The translations under genes and the position numbers were made by a program. Of a stretch of 36,558 nucleotides of DNA, positions 24,634 to 32,905 are shown one piece after another; within the stretch, counting starts at the first letter, position 1; every line of letters starts with the position of its first letter. Under the pieces are notes generated by a model. It did not search any database. It worked only from the letters and a program-made list of their open reading frames with translations, and was not told the DNA's origin. Origin of the DNA: Holophagaceae bacterium (GTDB lineage: Bacteria; Acidobacteriota; Holophagae; Holophagales; Holophagaceae); assembly GCA_003158505.1 (NCBI GenBank), contig PMJK01000025.1, positions 4,595 through 41,152 of the forward strand, read 5' to 3'.

Positions 24634-24662
24634 ATCCTACCGATGGCGGCCAAGGCTGTCCA
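24634..24662 (-). promoter_or_regulatory. Candidate promoter of leader ORF B and the porin gene
   Basis: On the minus strand TGGACA (24662-24657) and TAGGAT (24639-24634) are separated by exactly 17 bases, a good sigma70-type match. Transcription would start about 20 bases before the leader ORF's ATG. Confidence 0.55.
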
Positions 24663-24713
24663 GGCTGAATGACGGAGCAGAGGACCTGGCTCAGGGATTC
24701 TCCAGGGACGATT

Positions 24714-25085
24714 TCACCCTGCAAGGGCCTCGGCCACCTTGGCCACCAGGGTCGAGGCATCCACGGGCTTCATCAGAAATCCAGAAATTCCCATCTGCTG
24801 TATACGCTGCATGCTGAGGTCGTCGCGATGGGCCGAAATAACCAGGATGGGCAGATCCCGCAGGGCGGCATCCTCCCGGCAGGCCCGAACCAGGCTCTCT
24901 CCGGGACATTCCGGCATGAGGAAGTCGGCTAAGAGCAGGTCCACGGGAGTCCCCCGGAGCACTTTCAGCACCTCGAACAGCGACGTCGGCTCGATCTCCA
25001 CCGTTTCGTGGCCCTGAGCACGGAGAGCCCCGGCGGCAAATGCCCGGACCAGACGGCTGTCATCCACGATGGCGATGCGGGGCAT
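24714..25085 (-). CDS. Single-domain response regulator (CheY-like receiver)
   Basis: The start at 25085 (MPRIAIVDDSRLVRAF) has GAGGAG five bases upstream, which beats the track's 25112. The 123 residues are a complete receiver domain and nothing else: acidic pair VDD, phospho-acceptor Asp in LLLADFLMPE, the Ser in ISAHRD and the Lys in FLMKPVD. With no output domain it must act by binding a partner, as CheY and Spo0F do. Neither a chemotaxis gene nor a kinase is directly beside it; the nearest signalling genes are the HD-GYP protein and the hybrid kinase further along the same strand. It lies 78 bases after dacB and probably has its own promoter. Confidence 0.92.
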   Translation of the reverse strand: MPRIAIVDDSRLVRAFAAGALRAQGHETVEIEPTSLFEVLKVLRGTPVDLLLADFLMPECPGESLVRACREDAALRDLPILVISAHRDDLSMQRIQQMGISGFLMKPVDASTLVAKVAEALAG

Positions 25086-25134
25086 GTCATCTCCTCGGCT
25101 CCCATGGTCCATCAGAACCCAGGGATCAACAATG

Positions 25135-25164
25135 GGTCCTAGGGTCCGTTTTCAGGACAGGACC
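25135..25164 (-). terminator. Two-part hairpin at the end of dacB (weak terminator candidate)
   Basis: GGTCCT pairs with AGGACC, and GTCC pairs with GGAC inside it, forming a stepped stem right at the dacB stop codon. No T-run follows on the minus strand, so termination is uncertain. Confidence 0.3.
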
Positions 25165-26306
25165 TAGTTCGCCCAGCGGGAGACCTGTTCCCACACGTCA
25201 TCATCATTGGCAGGACCGTTGAGCAGGATGGCGAAGACGCGCACTTGCCCGTCCAGGGCTTGCAGGTAGCCGCAGAGACTGGTGACGCCATCCAGATGGC
25301 CCGTCTTCACCCGCACCCGGCGGGTGAGGTTGGCATCCTTCACCTTCAGCTTCCAGGGCTCGCCTCCGATGATCTTCAGGGAAGACACGTACTCCGGCCC
25401 CACCTCGAAGTCGTGGTAGGCGCCCCGCAGGATGATGGCCAGGGTGCGGGCGGAAAGGCGGTTGTCCTTGCTGAGCCCTGAACCATCCGTGATGCGCACA
25501 GCCTCCGGTCCGAGGTCGAAGGCCGTGCGGTAGAACTCCTGGATCCTCTTGACGCCCTGGGGCCAAGATCCCGCACCATAATTACGCACCAGCATCTCGA
25601 TCATGAAGTTGTTCGACCACTTGTTGATGTCCACGATCAAGGAACGCAGGGGGGGCGAGGACCAGACCAGGAGGCTGCGGGGAGTCCCCGAGCCCCCGGG
25701 TCTCCCTTCGAAGGCAATACCGGCTTCCGTAAGGATCCGGCGGATGATCTCCCGCGACTGGCGCTCCGGATCCGCTACCAGATGGCCATCCTCGTCACGG
25801 TTGAAGTTCACGGAAAGCGGCAGCACGGGGGGCAGTGTGTTCAGTGAGGTGTTCTCCCAGCCCTGGGGTTCCCGCTGGTCATCGAAGGCGCTCTGATCCA
25901 GACGGATGGAACCGGTGACCCGTTGCACACCCTGCTTTTTGAGGGCCTGGGCCAGCATCCAGATGCGCTCGCTGGTGAGCAGCGGATCCCCGCCGCCCTT
26001 GAAGACGAGATCACCCCATACCACACCGTCCTTCAGATCACCCCAGACTTCGGTCTCGAGGGTGAAGTCGGGTTTCAGCGTCTTGAGCAGGGCATAGGTT
26101 GTGACGGCCTTGGTGGTGCTGGCGGGCACCAGCGCCAAGTCCTCGTGGTGACGTTCAAGGACCTTCCCGGTGGCGGCATCCCATAGCCCTGCAGAAACCG
26201 TGATGCCCCTCCCCTCCAGCCGCCTCGCCCAACCCTGGACACCCTGGGCGGACAGGGCCATGGCCGAAAGGATGAGAGAGGTCAGGACTTTCCAAGGCAC
26301 ATTCAC
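25164..26306 (-). CDS. dacB: D-alanyl-D-alanine carboxypeptidase/endopeptidase (PBP4, S13 family)
   Basis: 380 residues with a signal peptide (WKVLTSLILSAMALSAQG). The three penicillin-binding motifs are present: SxxK as PASTTK (Ser63 nucleophile, Lys66), SxN in NKWSNNFMIEML and KTG in RVKTGHLDG. It trims or cuts peptidoglycan peptides in the periplasm. It is about 100 residues shorter than the E. coli enzyme, mainly in the inserted domains between SxxK and SxN, as in many bacteria. The start is GTG, overlapping the pseudopilin stop as GTGA, so it is translationally coupled to that gene. The order HD-GYP protein, pseudopilin, DacB suggests one transcript linking signalling, an envelope-spanning fibre and wall remodelling, though this may be chance. 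Confidence 0.93.
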   Translation of the reverse strand: MNVPWKVLTSLILSAMALSAQGVQGWARRLEGRGITVSAGLWDAATGKVLERHHEDLALVPASTTKAVTTYALLKTLKPDFTLETEVWGDLKDGVVWGDLVFKGGGDPLLTSERIWMLAQALKKQGVQRVTGSIRLDQSAFDDQREPQGWENTSLNTLPPVLPLSVNFNRDEDGHLVADPERQSREIIRRILTEAGIAFEGRPGGSGTPRSLLVWSSPPLRSLIVDINKWSNNFMIEMLVRNYGAGSWPQGVKRIQEFYRTAFDLGPEAVRITDGSGLSKDNRLSARTLAIILRGAYHDFEVGPEYVSSLKIIGGEPWKLKVKDANLTRRVRVKTGHLDGVTSLCGYLQALDGQVRVFAILLNGPANDDDVWEQVSRWAN

Positions 26307-26851
26307 TGCTTCGGCACTGTGGGCGTGACCGCCGTACCACCTGCCTGGGATAGGCCAGGGACGTTGCCGGGAACATTACCGAGGGCATTGCCGACGGCAT
26401 CCGGGACGCCCAGCAGGTTCTGAGCCGCACTGAATTGCCAGTCCCGCACCAGTTCCTTGCCCTGATAGATGTGGATGCCATTCAGGAGGCTTTTGCTGCG
26501 CACGCCGACGATGGGGAGCCCTTCCTTGTTTCCGGAGGCCCCCGGCTGGACCTGGGTGATGTAATCCCACTCGCCATCCGGGGTCATCGGATCCTTGTAC
26601 TTCTGGCGGAGGATGCGGGGGCGGACCTTCATCACCTCCTCGAGGTCGGTGGGGTACCGCTTGGTCTTGGCCGAGTAGGTCATGAGGGCCGCAGCGATCG
26701 CTTCTCCCCGGAAGATCAGCTCGGATTCATTCTCACGCTGCACCTCGGCGGTCACGGCCGGGGCCGTCTTCATGAGCATCAGCCCCATCACCACGACCAT
26801 GGCCAGGGCCAGGGCCATGGTGAATCCACGCTGGGATCGGGTGAACGACAT
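26303..26851 (-). CDS. Type II secretion/type IV pilus-like pseudopilin
   Basis: 182 residues. MSFTRSQRGFTMALALAMVVVMGLMLM is a prepilin-type leader: a short basic stretch, a predicted prepilin-peptidase cut after Gly9, a new N-terminal Phe, then a hydrophobic helix. The usual Glu at position 5 of the mature protein is Leu, a feature of minor pseudopilins that cap the fibre. The exposed domain contains AAALMTYSAKTKRYPTDLEEV and DPMTPDGEWDYI, common in GspG-like and related proteins, and ends in a low-complexity tail with repeated GN.PGNVPG. AGGAG lies five bases before the ATG. It follows the HD-GYP gene by 23 bases and overlaps dacB. No other secretion genes are nearby, so its machine is encoded elsewhere. 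Confidence 0.85.
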   Translation of the reverse strand: MSFTRSQRGFTMALALAMVVVMGLMLMKTAPAVTAEVQRENESELIFRGEAIAAALMTYSAKTKRYPTDLEEVMKVRPRILRQKYKDPMTPDGEWDYITQVQPGASGNKEGLPIVGVRSKSLLNGIHIYQGKELVRDWQFSAAQNLLGVPDAVGNALGNVPGNVPGLSQAGGTAVTPTVPKQ

Positions 26852-26874
26852 GAAGACTCCTGGGCTGCAGGGTA

Positions 26875-28743
26875 CTACCCTCGCTCACCCTTTCGTGTCA
26901 TGAGCTTGGAAAAGGCTTCCACGATCTTGGGATCGAACTGGGCCCCGGATTCGTTCTGAAGCTCCTCCTGCACCTGCCGATCGTCCATGGGCGGCCGGTA
27001 CCCATTGCCGCTGGTCATCACTTCGTAGGCCTCGATCAGGCCGATGATGCGACTCCCGTTGGGAATGGCCGTTCCCTTCAGGCCCTCCGGGTAGCCCCGT
27101 CCGTCCCAGCGTTCGTGGTGATGCCGGATCATCTTCACCACCTCGAATGGGAAGCGCAGATCCTTCAGGAACACCGCCGCCAGCTCAGGATGATTGCGGA
27201 TCTTTCTCCGTTCCTCGCCGTTCAGGTCCGGCTTGCTCAGCATGGCCGGGTCCAGCATCAGCAGACCCACGTCGTGCAGGACGGCTGCGATGCTGACCGC
27301 CTCGACCTCCTCGGTGGGAAGTTCGAGCATCAGCGCCAGGTCCCGCGCCAGCCGGGCCGTGGCGAGGCTGTGGGACCGGAGGCTAGGCAACCGGGTCTCG
27401 CTCGACTGGAGGATCCGGTGGCTGACGGACAGGAAGGCGCGATGGTAGCGCTCATGAAGGCGGGCCTCCTGCATGTGAAGGCCCAGGATGCGACCCAACT
27501 GCTGGATGGCCTGGGTCTCTGAACTCGAGAAGGGCTGGTCCTCCTGGCGGAACACCAGCATCAGGTCGTGACCCAGTGGTGCCTCATTGATCAGGAGCGG
27601 CATGTAAGTCGCGAAGGCGCCTTTGATCTCGGGCGCTTCCGTCATGCCGGCGCGGGTGATGAGCTGGAGGCCCTGCTCCTGGACAGCCGGCAGCTGGAAC
27701 GTGGCATGGGCGAGGATCTGCTGCTGAAGACCCGCAGACAGGGGAAGCGTGCTGTAGGCGAGGATCGGACGGATCTCCTCGGGATTCTCAATCCAGAGCG
27801 CCACTGCGGAGACGGTAAGGATCTCGCTCAGCAGGCCGGCGATCTCCCAGAAGAAGGCCCTCTGCTCTGGAGGCACCATCCCGCGCTTCCGCTCCATTCT
27901 CGGGGTTTGGGGCGCCACCCAGCTGCTGAGGGAGTGGTCCGCCTCCCAGGGAAGCGCCACGTAGCCATCCTGACCCCCTGAAAAGCCGTACATCCGCTCC
28001 TGATCTGAGGGGCCGGTCGAGAGGATGTGGAATTCCGGCGTCCCCATGGGTGGCGTCGTTACGGGGCCCGACGGCAGCAGGTGCTCGGCCATGGGAGCCA
28101 CTTCGTCGATGACCTTGGAGGCCGTAGGCAGGCCCTCCGGCACGATTCCCGGGAGTATGAACGTTCCAGGAGGGGGAGTGGCCAGAAAATCCGGTCTCGG
28201 GGGCACCGGGTCGGGTCGGGAATTCGCGCCATAAAGCCTGAATTCGCGGAGGGCCTGAATGAGATCCTCGCAAATGGCCAGGGTGGGTGGTCCATCCCGT
28301 TCCACCTCGAAGGTGCCACCCTTGATGCGGTCACGCTGGATCAGCAGTCCCACCCAGTCGCCCGCCAGGTATACGGGCGTTATGAGATACCGCGGCCATT
28401 CGCCGCCTTGGCCGAAGGCCGCCAATTCTGGCAGTTCGGAGGCATCATTCACCACGAAGGAACGCCGGATTCGCTGCACCTGTACCAGCAGAGGGTGGCT
28501 TGCGGGGATGGCCACGGGCGGCCGCGTTCCGCGGGGCCACCCGTAGAAACTCACCACCTCGAAGCCTCCCAGTTCCGGTGCCCGCAGGTAGAGCGCACCC
28601 TTGGTGCTACCCACTTCCTCGAGACAGCGGTAGAGCACCTGGGAGCACCGATTGGCGAGTGCCTCGCCAAGGATCAGGCTGGACGCGAACATGGGCGTGA
28701 GGTTCCTGGTTTGAGATGGGGGAAACCCCATCAGCAGGGCCAT
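26875..28743 (-). CDS. HD-GYP domain protein with N-terminal GAF-like sensor regions
   Basis: 622 residues. The N-terminal half looks like two GAF-type domains (around 20-165 and 285-420) joined by a Pro-rich linker. The C-terminal HD-GYP domain has HD at 490-491, His518, HHH at 541-543 and WDGRGYPEGLKG. Such domains hydrolyse cyclic di-GMP. Two usual features differ: the Lys of HDxGK is Leu494, and the late acidic motif is IEAYEVMTSG with Glu571 and Glu574 where the family has Asp. Metal binding may survive, but activity could be reduced or altered. The start at 28743 has no clear ribosome-binding site; the Met at 28692 is an alternative. It heads a unit with the pseudopilin and dacB genes. 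Confidence 0.88.
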   Translation of the reverse strand: MALLMGFPPSQTRNLTPMFASSLILGEALANRCSQVLYRCLEEVGSTKGALYLRAPELGGFEVVSFYGWPRGTRPPVAIPASHPLLVQVQRIRRSFVVNDASELPELAAFGQGGEWPRYLITPVYLAGDWVGLLIQRDRIKGGTFEVERDGPPTLAICEDLIQALREFRLYGANSRPDPVPPRPDFLATPPPGTFILPGIVPEGLPTASKVIDEVAPMAEHLLPSGPVTTPPMGTPEFHILSTGPSDQERMYGFSGGQDGYVALPWEADHSLSSWVAPQTPRMERKRGMVPPEQRAFFWEIAGLLSEILTVSAVALWIENPEEIRPILAYSTLPLSAGLQQQILAHATFQLPAVQEQGLQLITRAGMTEAPEIKGAFATYMPLLINEAPLGHDLMLVFRQEDQPFSSSETQAIQQLGRILGLHMQEARLHERYHRAFLSVSHRILQSSETRLPSLRSHSLATARLARDLALMLELPTEEVEAVSIAAVLHDVGLLMLDPAMLSKPDLNGEERRKIRNHPELAAVFLKDLRFPFEVVKMIRHHHERWDGRGYPEGLKGTAIPNGSRIIGLIEAYEVMTSGNGYRPPMDDRQVQEELQNESGAQFDPKIVEAFSKLMTRKGERG

Positions 28744-28806
28744 TGAGACCCGAGTACCGAATCGGCCAATGGATAGGGTGTCCTTAGATATGAATCTCCA
28801 CTGCCG

Positions 28807-29727
28807 TCAGGCCTGCTCAGGCTGAGACTGGAGGCTGGCCACCTGGAAGCTCCGTTCGGCCCAGCGGGTCAATCCGGCAAGCTGGGTGCCGTGGCCGCAT
28901 TCAGCCAGGGGCGAACCCAGCACCCGCAGCCGCGCCACCACCGCCAGCCAGTCCACAGGCAGGGCCACCGAGGCCAGGCCCTCGTCCCAGGCTTCAGGAC
29001 CGGTCGAGAGCATCCGGCCGTCGAAGTGGGAGATCAAAGGGAAGGCCGGCGCGGCCGGTCTCGCCGTCGCCATCCGTCGTGAGATGGCTGGAAGCAGGGC
29101 CACCATGTGAGGACCGTGCAGCGGGTGCCTGACTGGCAGCAGCCCCGCCTTGAGCGCCAGCGGTTGAAGGGCGGCCACCAGGGGCTCCAACTCGTCCACG
29201 GGTCCCGAGACCGTGAACTGCGCCTGGCCATTGCGGTTGGACAGCGCCAGGGTTGGATGGACCAGCAGGGCCTTCCGAACTTCCAACTCAGGCACACCGA
29301 TGACGAAGGCCATGCCCATGGGCCGACCTGCAAAGGCAGCCTCGCTCGCGTCCTCCACGGCGGACAGCAGGTCCAGCGCGGTTTCGATGGGAACCACGCC
29401 TGCCGCCACCAGGGCCGAATAGAAGCCCATGCTGTGACCGGCCGCCGCCACCGGAAGGGACAGCCCCGCCTCGCGCCAGACGTGGAATACGCCCACGGAG
29501 TGGGCCAGCACCGCACAGGGGGCATGGCGCTGGAACCGGAGATCCTCCAGGGGACCCTCCGCCATGAGGCGCCGCAGGGGATAGCCCGTGTGGACCTCGG
29601 CCGCGCGAACGGTGGTCGCCCAGGCCTCCCGTGCCTCCCAGCCGGCGGACATGCTGACGGCCTCAGTGCCCTGGCCAGGGAAGAGGAGGACGGGTGCGGA
29701 ACCGGGCATGAACCTGGAGGCTTTCAT
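28807..29727 (-). CDS. FabD-like acyltransferase lacking the malonate-binding arginine
   Basis: 306 residues with the acyltransferase fold: FPGQGTE near the start, nucleophile elbow GHSMG with Ser99, and His204 in PLHGPHM. In E. coli FabD the elbow is GHSLGEYSAL and Arg117, 25 residues after the Ser, holds the malonyl carboxylate. Here the elbow reads GHSMGFYSAL and the residue 25 after Ser99 is Val124, so a non-malonyl acyl group is more likely. The Gln at the position of FabD Gln250 also seems missing (ALPVDW). The ATG overlaps the hybrid kinase stop as ATGA, so it is the last gene of the TolC operon. It is not next to acyl-carrier or ketosynthase genes, which argues against a housekeeping fabD. 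Confidence 0.85.
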   Translation of the reverse strand: MKASRFMPGSAPVLLFPGQGTEAVSMSAGWEAREAWATTVRAAEVHTGYPLRRLMAEGPLEDLRFQRHAPCAVLAHSVGVFHVWREAGLSLPVAAAGHSMGFYSALVAAGVVPIETALDLLSAVEDASEAAFAGRPMGMAFVIGVPELEVRKALLVHPTLALSNRNGQAQFTVSGPVDELEPLVAALQPLALKAGLLPVRHPLHGPHMVALLPAISRRMATARPAAPAFPLISHFDGRMLSTGPEAWDEGLASVALPVDWLAVVARLRVLGSPLAECGHGTQLAGLTRWAERSFQVASLQSQPEQA

Positions 29728-32018
29728 GGGGGATCCGCGGTCCCCTCGCCAGGCGCGAGGACTTGGCTGATCTTCTCGGCCAGCTTGGCCACGTTGAAGG
29801 GCTTCTGGATGAATCCGTTGCAGCCCTCGGCCAGGAGTGCGTCGACGTCACCTCCCAGGCTGTAGCCGCTCGCCAGGATGATGGGAATGTGCGGATCCAT
29901 AGCCCGGAGACGGTGGAAGGTCTCCTTTCCGTTCATGCCGGGCATGATCATGTCCAACAGCACCAGTTTAATCTTTCCCCGGTTTTCCTGGAAGATCGCC
30001 AAGGCCTCCTCCCCGCTCTCAGCCTTGAGGACCCCGTAGCCAATCATCTCCAGCATGGCCTTGCTCACGGTCCGGATGATCTCCTGATCATCCACCACCA
30101 GCACCGTACCTTCCCCCTGATGGGTGCCCTTCAGGCGGCGTTTCTCCCGGGCGACCACCGAGGCTTTGGATCGAGGGAGGGCGCAGATAAAGGTGGAGCC
30201 CTGCCCCAACTGACTCTGGACCCGGATCAGCCCTCGATGGTTCTTCAGGATGCCGTAGACCGAGGCCAGCCCAAGGCCCGAACCTCCGCCCAGGTCCTTG
30301 GTCGTGAAGAAGGGATCAAAGATGCGGGCTTGGGTGGCTTCATCCATGCCAATGCCAGTGTCCCGGACTTCCACTTCCACATACCACCCTGCGGGCAGCT
30401 CGAAGGGCTTGGTCAGGTCCTCCGGGTAGGCCTTCTGCCCGGTTCTCACAGTGAGGGTCCCTCCCTCAGGCATGGCCTGGGTCGCGTTGACGAAGAGGTT
30501 GATGAGCACCTGCTCGATCTGCCCCCGGTCGCAGTCCGCGACGCATTCCCCGTCCTGTAGGTCCAGCACCACCTCGATCTCCCGCTTCGTCCGACCGAAG
30601 AGGTCCACGGCGCTCTGGACAATCTGATTGAGATCCCATGGCTTCGTCTCGTAGGTGCCGCCGCGGGCGAAACCCAGGAGCTGGCGGGTGAGTCCCCGGG
30701 CGCTATCGATCTGCTGCTCGATGGTCTGGAGCTGCTCGTACTCCAGGGTTCCCGGGTCTTTGCCCGCCTGGAGTATGGAGACATAGCCCAGGATGCCCGC
30801 CAGCAGGTTATTGAAATCGTGGGCGATCCCCCCGGCCAGGGTTCCGATGGCCTCCATCTTCTGGGAGCGGAAGAGCTGCCCCTGGAGGCTGCGGCGTTCC
30901 GAGATGTCCTGGACGAAGCACAGGAGGGCCGGATCCTGATCCCAGCGGATGGCCACACAGGTCACATCCACCCAGAGGGGTTCCTTGGCATGGCGCTCCA
31001 TCCGCAAACCTTCCCGGATCACCGGCATATTGGAGGCCTCTGCCCGGGCCAAGAGATCCAGGAAGGCCATGCGGTCATCCTCGGCCACCAGATCCGCGAA
31101 CACGGCGTCCTTGAGCTCAACCCTCTCGTAGCCCGTCAACTGCTGAAGCACGGGGTTCCAGAAGCGGATCCGGCCGTCCCTGAGCACGAAGATGGCCTCC
31201 GTGGCGTTATCTAGGACCAGGCGGTACCGTTCTTCCGAGCGCTGCAACTCCTGGGTCCGCTCCTCAACCCGGGCTTCCAGTTTCTCGTTCAGGCGCTTCA
31301 GGGACTCGGCCGTGGCGTTGAAGGAATCCGCCAGCTGCTCCACTTCATCTCCAGTGTGGACCGAGGCCCGGGCCTCCCACTCGCCCCTTCGGATCCGTTC
31401 TGCCGCATCCTTTAGGTTCAGCAAGGGATCCGTGAGCCGCCGGGTGAAGAACCCGGCCAGGAGGACAGAAAGGGCCATGCACGCGGCCCCGATGGCCAGG
31501 GTGCCGAGGTACATGCTTCGGATCTGGGCATCCACGGCCTTCATGGAGATGCCGACCTGGATCCACCCCCATTCCAGGTCGAAAAAACGGACCGGGAAGG
31601 CATGGTGGAAGACCCGCTCTCCAGTCAGGGGATTCCTGTCGATCATGCGGTTGGTATGGTCCTCCAGCCACTGGTTGGCCGGCAGGGAGAGATCGATCTC
31701 CTCCCATTTATCCTTCAGGTTCAAGGTGCTCGTGCCTCCCCGCCGCGAGGTCACCAGGTACTGGATCCCCGGGTTCTCCCTGAGGACCAGGGCATTGGTA
31801 TCCACGATGCTCGCAAAGTCCTCCTGGATGTAGGTGGACTGGTTGATCCCCACGATGGAGGCGAGGGTACCGTGGATCTCGGTCTCCATGGATCTCAGCA
31901 GGGTGGCCCGCTGCCGGGGGATCACGAACAAGGTGAACAGCCCCACGGTGACCACGGGCACCAGCAGGAACATGCTGAAGGTCCTGGCGAACAGGCCTGT
32001 CTTCCGGGCCGCAGTCAC
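29724..32018 (-). CDS. Hybrid sensor histidine kinase/response regulator
   Basis: 764 residues starting with GTG at 32018, which overlaps the previous stop as GTGA. Order: membrane helix at about 12-33, periplasmic sensor region to 170, second helix at 171-191, HAMP, coiled coil, PAS domain at about 263-375 with DGRIRFWNPVLQQLTGYE, HisKA with GGIAHDFNNLLAGILGY (phospho-acceptor His400), an ATPase domain with NATQAMPEGG, DTGIGM and GGGSGLGLASVYG, then a receiver domain with VVDDQE and acceptor Asp near 689 in LLDMIMPGMNG and Lys in IQKPF. The gene lies directly after a PhnD-like periplasmic protein, which probably presents a ligand to the sensor region. No DNA-binding output is attached, so a phosphotransfer partner is expected elsewhere. 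Confidence 0.95.
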   Translation of the reverse strand: MTAARKTGLFARTFSMFLLVPVVTVGLFTLFVIPRQRATLLRSMETEIHGTLASIVGINQSTYIQEDFASIVDTNALVLRENPGIQYLVTSRRGGTSTLNLKDKWEEIDLSLPANQWLEDHTNRMIDRNPLTGERVFHHAFPVRFFDLEWGWIQVGISMKAVDAQIRSMYLGTLAIGAACMALSVLLAGFFTRRLTDPLLNLKDAAERIRRGEWEARASVHTGDEVEQLADSFNATAESLKRLNEKLEARVEERTQELQRSEERYRLVLDNATEAIFVLRDGRIRFWNPVLQQLTGYERVELKDAVFADLVAEDDRMAFLDLLARAEASNMPVIREGLRMERHAKEPLWVDVTCVAIRWDQDPALLCFVQDISERRSLQGQLFRSQKMEAIGTLAGGIAHDFNNLLAGILGYVSILQAGKDPGTLEYEQLQTIEQQIDSARGLTRQLLGFARGGTYETKPWDLNQIVQSAVDLFGRTKREIEVVLDLQDGECVADCDRGQIEQVLINLFVNATQAMPEGGTLTVRTGQKAYPEDLTKPFELPAGWYVEVEVRDTGIGMDEATQARIFDPFFTTKDLGGGSGLGLASVYGILKNHRGLIRVQSQLGQGSTFICALPRSKASVVAREKRRLKGTHQGEGTVLVVDDQEIIRTVSKAMLEMIGYGVLKAESGEEALAIFQENRGKIKLVLLDMIMPGMNGKETFHRLRAMDPHIPIILASGYSLGGDVDALLAEGCNGFIQKPFNVAKLAEKISQVLAPGEGTADPP

Positions 32019-32905
32019 AAGAGCCGCCCCTTCTTCTGGCGGTACTCCCGGTAGAGCCGGCGAGTGTCCGCCAGGTCCGCCTCCGTGGCCTTACGCAACT
32101 CCGACGCTTGGAACATGTTCAGGAACTGCGCGCCCCGGGGATAGTTCTTCAGCTCGTTGACGGCATCCAGGATGCGCTGCCTCATGTAGTCTGGATAGTC
32201 CTTGCGATAGACCGCCACAGTCCCCTGCAGCAGGGGAGAAGTAGCCAGGATTCGCACCTTGCGGCCGATCTGGGGGTTCATGGCGATCGTGGTCCGGTAT
32301 GCCTCTTCCGTCACTACACAGGCCTCGGCACTGCCGAAAAAGACGGCGCTGAGGGCCTGGGAGCCCTTGGACCTGGCCTCCGTCGAGACAAAGAACCGAT
32401 CCATCTCTGGCAGCCCCTGCTGGAGCAGGGCGTGGTTCAGGAAGAGCAGTCCCACGGAATCGTTCTTCACATGGCTTAAGCGGAGGTTCTTCAGCGATCG
32501 GAGCTGGTGGGCCGGCAGGCCCGCCTGGATCACTAGAAGGTAATGCTGGGCCCCCCCCGTCCCTGATGTTGAGACCAGCGCCAGGTCTGCATTCAGGAGT
32601 GCTTCCACCTTGAAGTAATCCACGGTGGGAAGGACCGCGAGATCCACACTGCCAGACCGCATGGCCTCGATCAGCGCCTCCGGCGTGGCGTAAATGTCCG
32701 TGGCAATGCTGTCGATGCCCTTGATGTTGCGCTTAATCTCCTCGCCCCAGATGGCCAGGGCCGCTCTGGCATCCTGCATGGCCACGTCGGGAAAGGTGGC
32801 CTGGGAGAAGGCCACGTTCACGCGGTTGGGCCCGGCCCCGGAGAGGGGGCCCATCAGACCCGCCACCAGGCAATAGCAGATGGGAAAGAATCTAGTGCGT
32901 CTCAC
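32015..32905 (-). CDS. PhnD-like periplasmic substrate-binding protein
   Basis: 296 residues with a signal peptide (MRRTRFFPICYCLVAGLMGPLSGA). The body shows the PhnD/phosphonate-binding pattern: VNVAFSQATF, YATPEALIEAMRSGSVDLAVLPTVDYF, and LRLSHVKNDSVGLLFLNHALLQQG, followed by FGSAEACVVTEEAYRTT. True PhnD proteins feed an ABC importer, but no permease or ATPase is nearby. Instead the gene overlaps a histidine kinase (GTGA), so it is more likely a ligand-sensing subunit for that kinase, as seen in other PhnD-like and TorT-like sensors. The GTG start at 32905 lies inside the end of the TolC gene (14-base overlap). The ligand is not predictable. Confidence 0.88.
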   Translation of the reverse strand: MRRTRFFPICYCLVAGLMGPLSGAGPNRVNVAFSQATFPDVAMQDARAALAIWGEEIKRNIKGIDSIATDIYATPEALIEAMRSGSVDLAVLPTVDYFKVEALLNADLALVSTSGTGGAQHYLLVIQAGLPAHQLRSLKNLRLSHVKNDSVGLLFLNHALLQQGLPEMDRFFVSTEARSKGSQALSAVFFGSAEACVVTEEAYRTTIAMNPQIGRKVRILATSPLLQGTVAVYRKDYPDYMRQRILDAVNELKNYPRGAQFLNMFQASELRKATEADLADTRRLYREYRQKKGRLL

